Assembly (NCBI GenBank): GCA_018396995.1
Contig: JAGTQB010000009.1
Location: 1-46,512, forward strand
Direction of reading: 5' to 3'
From: Candidatus Bathyarchaeota archaeon
Lineage (GTDB): Archaea > Thermoproteota > Bathyarchaeia > Bathyarchaeales > DTEX01
DNA length: 46,512 nt
The position numbers and the translations under genes were made by a program. The notes below the pieces were generated by a model. It was given only the letters and a program-made list of their open reading frames with translations. It did not search any database and was not told the origin of the DNA. Positions 8,228 through 17,612 of this stretch are shown one piece after another (within the stretch, counting starts at the first letter, position 1; each line of letters opens with the position of its first letter).

Positions 8228-9829
8228 ATGCAAAGTACTTACAATTTTTTGATTTTGAGGTTTGAGAAATGGGGTATTGCTTTATTTGGCCGTGAAAGCC
8301 GCTTCGCTGAAAAGATAAGGATTTTTGATACTACTCTGCGTGATGGGGAGCAGACCCCCGGAGTATCATTAACCCCCGAAAAGAAAGTCTTGATTGCCAG
8401 GAAACTTGATGAACTCGGAGTAGACATTATAGAAGCCGGATTTGCAGCGGCATCTGAAGGAGAGAGGAAAGCTATAAAACTTATAACAAAAGAGAAAATT
8501 AGGGCTGAGATATGCAGCTTCGCCAGAGGTCTGAAGGACGACATAGATGCTGCGCTAAAATGTGATGTAGACTCCGTCTTCCTAGTTATACCGGCCTCAG
8601 ATATACAGATAAGAAGTAAGCTCCAGAAGAATAGAGAGGAAGTCTTAAGAATGGTTGAAGAATCGGTTGAATATGCCAAAGCCCATGGATTAATTGTTGA
8701 GTTTGGACCGGAAGATTCCACGAGAAGCGATATGTCCTTTCTTAAGCAGATGATTAAAACCGCTCTCTCTGCGGGTGCTGATAGAATTACTCCGCCCGAC
8801 ACTGTAGGCATATTAACGCCTGAAAGAGCCTATCAATTCTTCTCAGAATTAAAGACAGCCTTTCCAGGGACAGTATTTGGAGTTCATTGCCATGATGACT
8901 TTGGGTTGGCTGTCGCCAATACCCTTGCAGCCCTAATGGCTGGTGCAACAATAGCCCACGTCACCATTAATGGTTTAGGTGAGAGAGCTGGTAACGCAGC
9001 CCTAGAAGAAGTGGTCATAGCTCTAAAGCTTCAGTATAATGTGGATATTCCAATAAGGACAGAGTTACTTTATGAAACATCACTGTTGGTTTCAAGGTTG
9101 ACCGGGGTTCCTACCCAGCCCAATAAAGCCATTATCGGTGAGAACGCCTTTACACATGAGTCGGGAATACATACACACGCAATCTTAGTAGATCCATCAT
9201 CATATGAGCCTATACCACCGGAAATTGTTGGCAGGGTTAGAAGGATCGTTGTTGGGAAGCATGCTGGGATACATGGGATTAGGGCGGCGTTAATGGAGAT
9301 GGGAATTAATCCAACGGAGGAGCATCTCAAGGAAATATTTAGGAGAGTTAAGGAGTTAGGCGATAAGGGCAAGAGGGTTACGGATGCTGATTTAAAGGCT
9401 ATTGCCGAGGCGGTTATGGGAATACCATCCGCTCAGCCAATAAGGCTTGAGGAGCTAACGGTTATAACTGGAAACCGTGTTACGCCAACCGCGTCCGTCA
9501 AGCTCAATGTTAATAACAGGGTTATTGTAGAGGCTGCTACTGGTGTTGGTCCGGTGGACGCTGCGATGAATGCCATAAGAAAGGCGGTATCTGCTATAGA
9601 GCCAATTCACTTGGAAGAGTATCATGTTAAGGCAATAACTGGGGGGACGGACGCAGTTGTTGAGGTCATCGTTAGATTGCGTAAGGGCGACAGGATTATA
9701 ACTGCCATGGGCGTGCATGAGGATATAGTTATGGCCAGCGTTAATGCCATGATGAGTGGGATAAACGTCTTAGTGGATAATAGGTCGCGGATGTCACAGA
9801 ATAGTAAAATTGTGGAGCAAGATTTTTAA
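8228..9829 (+). CDS. cimA: (R)-citramalate synthase
   Basis: Member of the LeuA/CimA family: condenses acetyl-CoA with a 2-oxoacid in the cytoplasm. It has [15 protein letters not shown], the metal site [17 protein letters not shown], the [17 protein letters not shown] block and a C-terminal LeuA regulatory domain ([30 protein letters not shown]). Of the two family members here, this one shares the CimA-like features [29 protein letters not shown] and PPDTVGIL, whereas the gene at 16092 has the isopropylmalate-synthase pattern. I therefore call it citramalate synthase (pyruvate as acceptor), the entry to isoleucine. Start uncertain: ATG 8228 gives 533 residues; TTG 8249 or 8255 would fit one candidate promoter better. 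Several DNA patches are almost identical to leuA. Separated by 218 bases from ilvB. Confidence 0.85.
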   Translation: MQSTYNFLILRFEKWGIALFGRESRFAEKIRIFDTTLRDGEQTPGVSLTPEKKVLIARKLDELGVDIIEAGFAAASEGERKAIKLITKEKIRAEICSFARGLKDDIDAALKCDVDSVFLVIPASDIQIRSKLQKNREEVLRMVEESVEYAKAHGLIVEFGPEDSTRSDMSFLKQMIKTALSAGADRITPPDTVGILTPERAYQFFSELKTAFPGTVFGVHCHDDFGLAVANTLAALMAGATIAHVTINGLGERAGNAALEEVVIALKLQYNVDIPIRTELLYETSLLVSRLTGVPTQPNKAIIGENAFTHESGIHTHAILVDPSSYEPIPPEIVGRVRRIVVGKHAGIHGIRAALMEMGINPTEEHLKEIFRRVKELGDKGKRVTDADLKAIAEAVMGIPSAQPIRLEELTVITGNRVTPTASVKLNVNNRVIVEAATGVGPVDAAMNAIRKAVSAIEPIHLEEYHVKAITGGTDAVVEVIVRLRKGDRIITAMGVHEDIVMASVNAMMSGINVLVDNRSRMSQNSKIVEQDF

Positions 9830-9831
9830 GC
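9824..9831 (+). promoter_or_regulatory. Candidate TATA box for the ilvB leader / ilv-leu operon
   Basis: tttttaag overlapping the cimA stop codon. Transcription would begin about 25 bases downstream, near 9852, just where a folded sequence begins. It would give the ilvB message a leader of nearly 200 bases. Confidence 0.4.
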
Positions 9832-9851
9832 GACATCCGTGTAATAATATG

Positions 9852-10000
9852 CGGTTCCAGCCTTGGGAGGGCGAAAAGTGAGGGAGAGCTGGGTACGGAG
9901 GAGTCGCTACCTCCATAAACTTTGAAAGATTGTTTTTCGGGGAAAACCCTGAGGAAAATGAGACTACAAGCGAGTGTATAATTTTCCAAACATCTTTCAG
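9852..10000 (+). ncRNA. Candidate structured leader RNA upstream of ilvB (unknown class)
   Basis: Seen by hand-folding: (a) ccagc 9857-9861 with gctgg 9888-9892; (b) ggagg 9897-9901 with cctcc 9910-9914, 8-base loop; (c) a long stem 9923-9935 with 9988-9999, 12 pairs and one bulge; inside it (d) ggg 9939-9941 with ccc 9947-9949 and (e) 9953-9959 with 9981-9987, 7 pairs. The loop of (b) contains tcgct (9904-9908), complementary to agcga (9969-9973) in the loop of (e), so a kissing or pseudoknot contact is possible. It lies just after a TATA-like box and before ilvB. No Leu/Ile/Val-rich leader peptide is present (a 15-codon frame from GTG near 9878 is Arg-rich). It matches no riboswitch class I know; the hairpin (b) plus following ataaac only loosely recalls the fluoride motif and lacks its conserved core. 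Confidence 0.4.
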
Positions 10001-10047
10001 AATCCACGCCCCCTATAATGGTTTCATATTTACGGTGGTGTTTCTAA

Positions 10048-11739
10048 ATGGTTTTGATGAGTGGAGCTAAGGCTTTAATAGAGGCTTTAAAGAAGGAGAA
10101 TGTTAAGGTAATATTCGGTATACCTGGGGGAGCAATACTACCAGTATACGATGAGCTATCTAAGGAGTCAGATATAAACCATATTTTAGTGCGCCATGAG
10201 CAATGCGCTGCGCATGCAGCTGATGGATATGCTAGGGCCAGTGGTCAGGTCGGGGTCTGCATGGCTACTTCAGGTCCTGGCGCCACTAACCTTGTCACTG
10301 GAATTGCAACAGCGTACATGGATTCTTCACCAGTAGTCGCCATAACTGGTCAAGTTCCAAGAACCCTGATAGGTAAGGATGCTTTTCAAGAGGCCGATAT
10401 AATTGGCATAACGACGCCCATAACCAAATTTAACTTCCAAATCAATAGGGTTTCTGAGATACCGGGGATAATTAAGACAGCCTTCTATATTGCCTCAACT
10501 GGTAGGCGTGGTCCAGTCTTAATAGATGTTCCGAGAGACGTGCAGACAGAGGAGGCCGATGTAGAATTTAATGATGAGATTAGGCTTAGGAGCTATAAGC
10601 CCATCTATGAGCCCCATCCATTACAGGTGGAGAAGGCCGCTCAATTGTTAATTGAGGCTGAGAGGCCGGTGATAGTTGCTGGGGGAGGGGTTATAGCTTC
10701 GAATGCATGTCAGGAGCTGGTTGCATTGGCAGAGTTCCTGCCCGCACCAGTTGCAACAACACTTATGGGAAAGGGCGCCATTTCTGAGAATCACCCGCTT
10801 TCAGTTGGCATGCTCGGGATGCATGGAACCGTAGCAGCTAACCACCTTGTCCAAGACGCCGACGTACTACTAGCTGTGGGCATGAGATTCTCGGACAGGA
10901 CAACCGGGAACTTGAAGACCTTCTGCCCAAATGGAAAAATAATACATATTGACATAGATGCCTCTGAAATAGGTAAGAATATTAGGCCTCACGTCCCAAT
11001 AGTTGCGGATGCAAAGAGGGCTTTAAGGGCAATATACCAGCGTCTCGTTGAGAAGGCGCAGAAGAAGGAGAAGACTGCGTGGCTAAGGAGGATGCAAGAG
11101 CTTAAGGAGATGCAAGAGGAAGTCGTTAAATCTAATGTTGGTGGCGACGGGATTAAGCCGCCAGCATTAATGGTTGAGATAAGGAAGATTCTGCCAAATG
11201 ACGCCATTATAACAACAGAAGTCGGCCAGAATCAAATGTGGGCCGCATTATATTTAAAGGTTTATAAGCCGAGGGCTTTCATAAGCTCCGGCGGGCTTGG
11301 GACAATGGGTTTTGGCTTCCCAGCTGCTATAGGGGCTAAGGTTGCCTGCCCCAGCGTCCCAGTGGTTGATATAGCGGGTGATGGAAGCTTCATAATGACT
11401 GAGCAGGATCTCGCAACATCAGTTGCATGGAAGATACCGGTGATAGTTATAGTACTAAATAATTCAGTTTTGGGTATGGTTGCTCAATGGCAGAGACTAT
11501 TTTATGGCAGGCGCTACTTCGCGGTTCACCTCGGCGGCATACCAGATTTCGTTAAGCTTGCTGAGGCATATGGCGCCCAGGGGATTAGAGTGCAATCACT
11601 AGAAGAGTTTAGGAGAGCCCTAAAGACTGCCCTAAACAGCGATGTCACAACAGTTATAGATGTACCAATATCCTCAGAGGAGAATGTTTTACCAATGGTT
11701 CCCCCAGGCCAAGACATTAGAAATCTGATGCTGAGCTGA
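10048..11739 (+). CDS. ilvB: Acetolactate (acetohydroxyacid) synthase, catalytic subunit
   Basis: 563 residues. Thiamine-diphosphate enzyme making acetolactate or acetohydroxybutyrate, the first common step to valine/leucine and isoleucine. Domains in order: N-terminal Pyr domain with the catalytic Glu in RHEQCAAHAADGYARASG and TSGPGATNLVTG, central Rossmann domain (AGGGVIASNA, LGMHGTVAAN), and C-terminal PP domain with the ThDP/Mg motif GDGSFIMTEQDL ending at NN. QVPRTLIGKDAFQE is the usual substrate-channel segment. Length is normal. ATG 10048 has ggtggtg 7 bases upstream. First gene of a compact operon; the stop overlaps the ilvN start (TGATG). A folded leader precedes it. Confidence 0.96.
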   Translation: MVLMSGAKALIEALKKENVKVIFGIPGGAILPVYDELSKESDINHILVRHEQCAAHAADGYARASGQVGVCMATSGPGATNLVTGIATAYMDSSPVVAITGQVPRTLIGKDAFQEADIIGITTPITKFNFQINRVSEIPGIIKTAFYIASTGRRGPVLIDVPRDVQTEEADVEFNDEIRLRSYKPIYEPHPLQVEKAAQLLIEAERPVIVAGGGVIASNACQELVALAEFLPAPVATTLMGKGAISENHPLSVGMLGMHGTVAANHLVQDADVLLAVGMRFSDRTTGNLKTFCPNGKIIHIDIDASEIGKNIRPHVPIVADAKRALRAIYQRLVEKAQKKEKTAWLRRMQELKEMQEEVVKSNVGGDGIKPPALMVEIRKILPNDAIITTEVGQNQMWAALYLKVYKPRAFISSGGLGTMGFGFPAAIGAKVACPSVPVVDIAGDGSFIMTEQDLATSVAWKIPVIVIVLNNSVLGMVAQWQRLFYGRRYFAVHLGGIPDFVKLAEAYGAQGIRVQSLEEFRRALKTALNSDVTTVIDVPISSEENVLPMVPPGQDIRNLMLS

Positions 11740-12257
11740 TGGATATGGAGAGGGAAGAAAAACTTTACATGATTTCGGCGATAGTTGAGCATAAGCCAGG
11801 AGTCCTTCACACAATTTCAAACATGTTTAGGAGGAGGGGGTTTAACATAGAGAGCATATCTGTCGGCGTATCAGAGGAGCCAGATTTAGCAAGGATGACA
11901 ATAACAATTAAAGGTGATGAAGTTGTTGTCGAGCAGCTCGTCAAGCAGCTGAGGAAGATTATAAGCGTTGTTAGGGTGAGCATCCTAGACCCGAAACATA
12001 CTGTAGCGAGGGAGCTAGCCCTAATTAAAGTGAATACACCAGACTCAAAGACGAGGTCTGACGTGATAAACTATACTGAGATATTTAAGGGGCATATTGT
12101 GGATGTAGCACATGACTCACTAATAATAGAGATGACTGGCGACTCTGAGAAAATAAATGCCTTTATAGATCTTATGAAGCCATTTGGTATAAAAGAGATA
12201 GCGAGAACTGGAATAGCCGCCCTCCCAAGGGGCATGAGGTCTACTAGAATGGAGTGA
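11739..12257 (+). CDS. ilvN: Acetolactate synthase, regulatory (small) subunit
   Basis: 172 codons. N-terminal ACT domain ([20 protein letters not shown] ... NIESISVG) followed by the C-terminal small-subunit domain (RELALIKV ... [20 protein letters not shown] ... EIARTG). It binds to IlvB, raises its activity and confers valine feedback inhibition in characterised systems. The ATG overlaps the ilvB stop and its own stop overlaps the ilvC ribosome site, so translation is probably coupled. The size is the standard single-ACT form (about 160-170 residues). Confidence 0.95.
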   Translation: MDMEREEKLYMISAIVEHKPGVLHTISNMFRRRGFNIESISVGVSEEPDLARMTITIKGDEVVVEQLVKQLRKIISVVRVSILDPKHTVARELALIKVNTPDSKTRSDVINYTEIFKGHIVDVAHDSLIIEMTGDSEKINAFIDLMKPFGIKEIARTGIAALPRGMRSTRME

Positions 12258-12262
12258 AGTGT

Positions 12263-13264
12263 ATGGTTAAGGTGTATTTTGATAGTGACGTAAAAATTGA
12301 TGCAATTAAGGATAAGACTATAGCGGTTATAGGCTATGGCAGTCAGGGCCGGGCTCAGGCAATGAATATGCGGGACTCTGGACTAAGAGTTATAATCGGC
12401 TTGAGACCTGAAGGGCACTCATGGGAAAGAGCTAAGCGGGACGGCTTTGAAGTATACACAGTAAGTGAAGCGGTAAAGATGGGCGACATAATCTTCATGC
12501 TTGTTCCAGACATGGTTCAACCAGCCATCTATAAGGAGCATGTAGAGCCAAACTTATCTGAAGGTAGGGTCTTAGATTTCGCGCATGGCTTCAATATACA
12601 TTTTGGGCTGATAAAAACCCCAAGAAACGTGGACGTCATAATGGTTGCGCCTAAAGCTCCTGGACCGAGACTACGTGAGACGTTCCTTAGCGGCTTCGGG
12701 GTTCCCGCGCTAATAGCCGTATACCAGGACTACTCTGGCAGGGCTAAGGAGACGGCGCTTGCCATTGCAAAGGCTTTGGGTTGCACCAGAGCTGGCGTGA
12801 TAGAGACGACATTTAAGGATGAAACCGAGAGCGACTTGATAGGGGAGCAAACAGTCCTGGTGGGAGGTCTCATAGAGCTCATAAAGAAGGGATTTGAGGT
12901 TCTAGTAGAGTGCGGTTATCCACCAGAGCTCGCCTACTTCGAGGCTTGCAATGAAGCTAAGCTGATAATGGACTTAATATATGAGAGGGGGATATCCGGC
13001 ATGCTCATGGCCGTCTCTGAGACGGCGAGGTATGGTGGGTTGACTGTTGGGCCTAAGGTAATAGATGAGCATGTTAAGGAGAATATGCGGAGGGCTGCGA
13101 TGAGGGTGCGGAGCGGAGAGTTTGCTAAGGAGTGGGTTGACGAATATAAGCTTGGTGGAGAGAAACTCAAGAGATTAATGAGGGAGATTGAGGAGCATCC
13201 GCTGGAAAAAGTTGGCTCATTTATACGTAGGATGTCTGGCTTAGAGAAGAGTCAGCAGGCTTAA
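12263..13264 (+). CDS. ilvC: Ketol-acid reductoisomerase (class I)
   Basis: 333 residues. Converts acetolactate/acetohydroxybutyrate to dihydroxy acids with NADPH and Mg2+. The Rossmann loop is [17 protein letters not shown]; the following GLRPEGHSW is the cofactor-selecting loop. The metal-binding residues are in [17 protein letters not shown] and the C-terminal knotted domain has the typical [16 protein letters not shown] and SETARYGG. The length is that of the short class I form. ATG 12263 is preferred over GTG 12254 because ggag lies 8 bases upstream. Third gene in the operon. The dihydroxyacid dehydratase (ilvD) that would follow in the pathway is not in this window. Confidence 0.96.
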   Translation: MVKVYFDSDVKIDAIKDKTIAVIGYGSQGRAQAMNMRDSGLRVIIGLRPEGHSWERAKRDGFEVYTVSEAVKMGDIIFMLVPDMVQPAIYKEHVEPNLSEGRVLDFAHGFNIHFGLIKTPRNVDVIMVAPKAPGPRLRETFLSGFGVPALIAVYQDYSGRAKETALAIAKALGCTRAGVIETTFKDETESDLIGEQTVLVGGLIELIKKGFEVLVECGYPPELAYFEACNEAKLIMDLIYERGISGMLMAVSETARYGGLTVGPKVIDEHVKENMRRAAMRVRSGEFAKEWVDEYKLGGEKLKRLMREIEEHPLEKVGSFIRRMSGLEKSQQA

Positions 13265-13286
13265 TTGGTGAAGGGATTTGTGTGGG

Positions 13287-14555
13287 ATGACGATATCCGA
13301 GAAGATCCTCGCGCATGCAGCTGGACTAGACCATGTTAAGCCCGGCGAGATAGTTGAGGCAAGAGTAGATGTAGCCATGGCGAACGATATAACTGGACCA
13401 TTAGCCATACAAATGTTTAGGCGCATAGGTCTCAAGAAGGTTTGGGATAACAGGCGCATAGTTTTAGTCTTAGATCATCAGGTTCCAGCGGACTCGGCGA
13501 AATCCGCCGAGCTACACAAAATTATGAGGGAGTTTGCCAGAGAACAGGGTATAGAGTTTCTCTATGATGTCGGCGATGGCGGGGTATGTCATCAAGTTAT
13601 GGTTGAGAGGGGCCATGTGAGGCCCGGAGACCTCATTGTTGGAGCTGACTCACATACATGCACGTATGGCGCCCTTGGGGCGTTCGCAACCGGAATAGGT
13701 TCAACGGAGATAGCTGCGGTCTTCGCGACTGGAAGAATATGGTTAAAAACCCCGGAAACAATAAAGATAAATGTTACTGGCAGGTTCCAGGAGTTTGTAA
13801 CCCCGAAGGACTTAATCCTCTATATTATTGGTAAGATTGGCGCCGACGGAGCCATCTATAAGGCCATAGAGTTTTCTGGACCAACAATACGTGAAATGAG
13901 CATAAGTGGTCGGCTAACACTATGCAACATGGTTGTTGAGATGGGTGCTAAGAATGGTATAATAGAGCCTGATGAGAAGACCATTGAGTACGTTAAGGAA
14001 AGAACTAATAAAGAGTTTAAAATATTTAGGAGTGACCCGGACGCAAGATACGAGAGCATAGTAGAGCTTAACGTTGACTCCTTGGAGCCAATGGTTGCCT
14101 GCCCGCACTCGGTCGATAACGTTAAACCAGTTAAGGATGTTGAGGGTATAGAGATAGACCAAGCATTCCTAGGCTCGTGTACAAACGGGCGCTTAGAAGA
14201 CCTTGAGGTAGCTGCAAGGATACTTAAGGGTAGGCGCATTAAGAAATGGGTTAGGATGATAGTAACCCCGGCCTCAACCCAAACCTATCTAAAAGCCCTT
14301 GAGAAGGGGCTCATTGAGATCTTCATTAAGGCTGGGGCATGCGTCTCCAACCCGACTTGCGGGGCGTGTTTCGGCGGGCATATGGGTCTCCTAGCGCCCG
14401 GAGAGGTCTGTATAAGCTCCTCCAATAGGAACTTTGTTGGTAGGATGGGTAGTCCAGAAGCAATGGTTTACTTGGCATCACCAGCAACTGTCGCGGCGTC
14501 CGCGGTTGAGGGGAGGATTACTGATCCAAGGCGCTTTCTGGAGGGTTCGGCATGA
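13287..14555 (+). CDS. leuC: 3-isopropylmalate dehydratase large subunit (isopropylmalate/citramalate isomerase)
   Basis: 422 residues, aconitase superfamily. It carries the three cysteines for the [4Fe-4S] cluster (GSCTNGRLEDL and PTCGACFGGHMG), an HTCTYGALGAFATGIGSTE block and SSNRNFVGRMG near the end. With LeuD it isomerises 2- to 3-isopropylmalate, and in archaea the same enzyme usually also handles citramalate/2-methylmaleate for isoleucine, which fits the presence of cimA. ATG 13287 follows aaggga; a TTG at 13278 is possible. Its stop overlaps the leuD ATG by four bases. Confidence 0.93.
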   Translation: MTISEKILAHAAGLDHVKPGEIVEARVDVAMANDITGPLAIQMFRRIGLKKVWDNRRIVLVLDHQVPADSAKSAELHKIMREFAREQGIEFLYDVGDGGVCHQVMVERGHVRPGDLIVGADSHTCTYGALGAFATGIGSTEIAAVFATGRIWLKTPETIKINVTGRFQEFVTPKDLILYIIGKIGADGAIYKAIEFSGPTIREMSISGRLTLCNMVVEMGAKNGIIEPDEKTIEYVKERTNKEFKIFRSDPDARYESIVELNVDSLEPMVACPHSVDNVKPVKDVEGIEIDQAFLGSCTNGRLEDLEVAARILKGRRIKKWVRMIVTPASTQTYLKALEKGLIEIFIKAGACVSNPTCGACFGGHMGLLAPGEVCISSSNRNFVGRMGSPEAMVYLASPATVAASAVEGRITDPRRFLEGSA

Positions 14556-15061
14556 AAATCAGTGGCAGGGCAATTAAATATGGAGACAACCTAAATACTG
14601 ACGTTATAATTCCAAGCAAGTACCTGACATCTTTAGATCCAAATGAGTGGGCTAGGCATGCGATGGAGGGCATAGATCCGGATTTCCCGAAAAAGGCTAG
14701 AGAGGGCGTTATTATTGTCGCCGGGAGGAACTTTGGTTGCGGTTCAAGCCGGGAGCAGGCTCCGCAGGCACTAAAGCATGCTGGAGTTAGGTGTATAATT
14801 GCCGAATCCTTTGCTAGAATATTTTATAGGAATTCAATAAACATAGGCTTACCAGTTCTAGAGGCTCCTGGAGTAACGTCCAAGGTTAATGATGGAGACA
14901 TGCTTAGCGTGCACCTCGATGAGGGAAAGATTATAAATGAGAGTAGTAATGAGATTATTTTTGCGAGTAGGCTTCCAGGCTTCATTCTTGAGATCATTAA
15001 GGATGGAGGTTTAATTGAACATTTAATCAGGATTTTGGGAGGTAGAGGAAGTGAGGTATAA
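14552..15061 (+). CDS. leuD: 3-isopropylmalate dehydratase small subunit
   Basis: 169 residues: the swivelling aconitase C-domain as a separate subunit. GDNLNTDVIIPSKYL, the active-site GRNFGCGSSREQAPQAL and SFARIFYRNSINIGLP are all present. The flexible specificity loop after SK reads YLTS, which differs from the YLRT that has been linked to homoaconitase activity, so isopropylmalate/citramalate is the likelier substrate; that is inference from family rules. Overlaps leuC by 4 bases and leuB by 11, so it is translationally coupled within the operon. Confidence 0.93.
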   Translation: MKISGRAIKYGDNLNTDVIIPSKYLTSLDPNEWARHAMEGIDPDFPKKAREGVIIVAGRNFGCGSSREQAPQALKHAGVRCIIAESFARIFYRNSINIGLPVLEAPGVTSKVNDGDMLSVHLDEGKIINESSNEIIFASRLPGFILEIIKDGGLIEHLIRILGGRGSEV

Positions 15062-16079
15062 GATTGCCATAATTCCGGGAGATGGTATTGGCCCGGAGCT
15101 AACCGAGACAACAATGACGGTTTTAAGGGCCGTTCAAAAGAAGCTTAACTTAGACCTGGAGTTTATTGAGCTCGAGGCTGGAGATGCATGTTACGCGAGG
15201 TGTGGAGTAGCCCTCCCGGAAGAGACTATTATGGGGATACGTAATTCACATGTCTGTCTTAAAGGCCCTGTAGGTGAGACTGCTGCTGACGTGATAGTTA
15301 AGCTTAGACTTATGCTCGACCTATATGCCAACATACGCCCAATAAAGTCCTACCCGAATACGCCGAGCCTGAGGGATGACATAGATCTCGTCATAGTCAG
15401 GGAGAATACTGAGGACTTGTATAAGGGATTTGAGTTTAAGGTTGGCGAGGACACTGCTGTCGCCCTTAGGGTAATAACCAGGAAGGGCTGTGAGCGCATA
15501 GCGAGGAAAGCATTTGAAATGGCGCTTAAGAGGAGGAGAAAAGTTACTGCTGTTCATAAGGCTAATGTTATGCGGGTTACATGCGGATTATTTGCGGAGG
15601 TCTGCCGAGGTATTGCTAAAGAGTATCCTATGGTATCATATGAGGAGCAATATGTCGATGCAATGGCTATGAGGTTAATAAAGGAGCCACAAAACTTCGA
15701 TGTTATAGTTACAACAAATATGTTCGGCGACATATTATCTGATGAGGCGGCACAGCTCGTTGGGGGTCTCGGGATGGCCCCTGGAGGAAATATAGGAGAT
15801 GACTATGCAATCTTTGAGCCGATTCATGGCTCCGCGCCAACGAGGGCTGGTAAACGCACAGCCAATCCTTGCTCAATGATATTAGCCGCTAAAATGATGT
15901 TTGATTGGCTCAGTGAAAAGTATGGCGATCAGTTATGCTCTAAGGCGGCTTGGCTCATAGAGAGGGGGGTTACCTCCGCCCTAAAGAAAAATTTATCCGT
16001 ACCTGATCTAGGAGGCAAGCTGAGGACGGATGAGATGGGCGAGGCCATAGCTAACGAAATACTTGAAATCGAGATTTAG
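15051..16079 (+). CDS. leuB: 3-isopropylmalate dehydrogenase (isocitrate/isopropylmalate dehydrogenase family)
   Basis: 342 residues. NAD-dependent oxidative decarboxylase. Typical blocks: IIPGDGIGPELT at the start, the substrate-binding RENTEDLYKG, the catalytic Tyr/Lys region (ITRKGCERIARKAFEMA; VHKANVMR), the Mg-binding NMFGDILSDEAAQLVGGLGM and the NAD loop EPIHGSAPTRAGK. It probably also acts on methylmalate in the citramalate route to isoleucine. Start is GTG 15051, preceded by ggaggtagagga. The family also includes homoisocitrate dehydrogenases, but the operon context argues for LeuB. Confidence 0.92.
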   Translation: MRYKIAIIPGDGIGPELTETTMTVLRAVQKKLNLDLEFIELEAGDACYARCGVALPEETIMGIRNSHVCLKGPVGETAADVIVKLRLMLDLYANIRPIKSYPNTPSLRDDIDLVIVRENTEDLYKGFEFKVGEDTAVALRVITRKGCERIARKAFEMALKRRRKVTAVHKANVMRVTCGLFAEVCRGIAKEYPMVSYEEQYVDAMAMRLIKEPQNFDVIVTTNMFGDILSDEAAQLVGGLGMAPGGNIGDDYAIFEPIHGSAPTRAGKRTANPCSMILAAKMMFDWLSEKYGDQLCSKAAWLIERGVTSALKKNLSVPDLGGKLRTDEMGEAIANEILEIEI

Positions 16080-16091
16080 GATGGTATGTTT

Positions 16092-17594
16092 ATGGAGCAG
16101 GATTACATAAGGATTTTTGATACTACTCTGCGTGATGGCGAGCAGACCCCCGGAGTATCATTAACCCCTGAGGAGAAGCTAGAGATAGCGTTGCACCTTG
16201 ATAGGCTTGGCGTTGACGTTATCGAGGCTGGTTTCCCATCAACCTCGAAGGGCGAGCAGAAGGCTGTAAGGGATATAGCCAGAGCTGGCTTAAGGGCGCA
16301 GGTCTGCGCTCTCGCAAGGGCCCTGAGGAGCGATATAGACATAGCATTACAATGTGACGTCAAGTATATTCACACTTTCATTTCAACTTCCGAGGTCCAG
16401 ATGAAATATGCTCTAAACATGACTCCGGAACAGGTCATTGAGGCCGCCGTGGACTCTGTGCAGTACATTAAGGATCACGGCGTGATATGCGAGTTCTCTC
16501 CCATGGATGCTACTAGAACCGACATAGAGTTTTTAAAGAGGGTTTGCAAGGCTGCTGAGGAGGCTGGAGCCGACTACATTAATGTTCCGGATACCGTGGG
16601 CATAATGACGCCGAAATCTATGGAGAGACTAATTAGGGAGTTAAGGGCTATCCTCAGAGTTCCTATAAGCGTTCACTGCCATAACGATTTTGGCTTAGCC
16701 GTGGCTAATTCCTTGACCGCCGTCGAGGCTGGTGCAACACAGGTTCACGTTACCGTCAATGGTTTGGGTGAGAGGGCTGGTAACGCAGCCTTAGAAGAGG
16801 TTGTCATGGGACTCCACTTACTTTGTAACAAGAAGACCGGAATAAACACCAGACTCCTCTATGAGACCTCAAAGCTCGTTTCTAGGCTGACTGGCATTCC
16901 AGTTCAGCCCAATAAGGCTGTTGTAGGCGAGAACGCCTTCGCCCATGAGTCCGGGATACATACGAAGGGAGTTGTCGCTAAACCAATCACGTTTGAGCCC
17001 TTTGATCCAGAGCTTGTTGGCAGGAGGAGGAAGATAATTGCAGGGAAGCATGCTGGTAGACACGGGATTAAGGCCACGCTTGAGGATGCTGGCTTCCATC
17101 CAAGCGAGGAGCAACTAAGGGAGATTGTTGAACGGGTGAAAGAGCTCGGCGATAAGGGGAAAACAGTGACGGACGCCGATCTATTCGCTATCGCGAGGGC
17201 CGTCATAGGCAAGGTTCATGAAGAAGAAGTTGTTAAGCTGGCTGGTTTAGTGGTAACTACGGGATTAAGGGTTACACCAACTGCATCTGTTAGGCTGCTT
17301 ATCGATGGTAAGGAGTATGTTTCCGCCGAGACCGGTGTTGGTCCGGTAGACGCTGCGATTAAGGCAATACAGAAGATTACTAGCAGTCTGGCCGACGTGA
17401 AACTAAGGGAATATAGGCTTGAGGCTCTAACCGGAGGCTCGGATGCCGTCGCCGAAGTTGTGATAAAGGTTGAGGATAGAGATGGAAATATAGTTTCGGC
17501 TAGAGGCGCCAGAGAGGATATAGTTATGGCGAGCGTTGAAGCCATGATAAGTGGAATAAACAAAATTTTATCAAAAAAGTTAAAAGCATCTTAA
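16092..17594 (+). CDS. leuA: 2-isopropylmalate synthase
   Basis: 500 residues. Condenses acetyl-CoA and 2-oxoisovalerate, first committed step to leucine. [67 protein letters not shown] and a C-terminal regulatory domain ([30 protein letters not shown]). The block HTFIST plus NVPDTVG is the isopropylmalate-synthase pattern and distinguishes it from the CimA-type gene at 8228. ATG 16092 chosen because aggatgg sits 7 bases upstream; ATG 16086 would leave no spacer. Last leu gene of the operon. A 62-base stretch (16107-16168) differs from cimA at one base only. Confidence 0.93.
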   Translation: MEQDYIRIFDTTLRDGEQTPGVSLTPEEKLEIALHLDRLGVDVIEAGFPSTSKGEQKAVRDIARAGLRAQVCALARALRSDIDIALQCDVKYIHTFISTSEVQMKYALNMTPEQVIEAAVDSVQYIKDHGVICEFSPMDATRTDIEFLKRVCKAAEEAGADYINVPDTVGIMTPKSMERLIRELRAILRVPISVHCHNDFGLAVANSLTAVEAGATQVHVTVNGLGERAGNAALEEVVMGLHLLCNKKTGINTRLLYETSKLVSRLTGIPVQPNKAVVGENAFAHESGIHTKGVVAKPITFEPFDPELVGRRRKIIAGKHAGRHGIKATLEDAGFHPSEEQLREIVERVKELGDKGKTVTDADLFAIARAVIGKVHEEEVVKLAGLVVTTGLRVTPTASVRLLIDGKEYVSAETGVGPVDAAIKAIQKITSSLADVKLREYRLEALTGGSDAVAEVVIKVEDRDGNIVSARGAREDIVMASVEAMISGINKILSKKLKAS

Positions 17595-17612
17595 ACTTGT
17601 ATTTTCGCTGAA

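Noticed and set aside
9878-9925. 15-codon leader peptide as an attenuator for ilvB
   Set aside because: The frame is rich in Arg and Ser and has almost no Leu, Ile or Val codons, so it is not a classical attenuation peptide.
9897-9973. Fluoride riboswitch
   Set aside because: The hairpin followed by ataaac and a loop contact recalls that fold, but the conserved core bases after the first strand are missing and the downstream gene is not a fluoride-response gene.
13287-15061. Homoaconitase (lysine pathway) instead of isopropylmalate isomerase
   Set aside because: The operon holds leuA and leuB and the small subunit loop reads YLTS rather than YLRT, so leucine/isoleucine synthesis is the better call.
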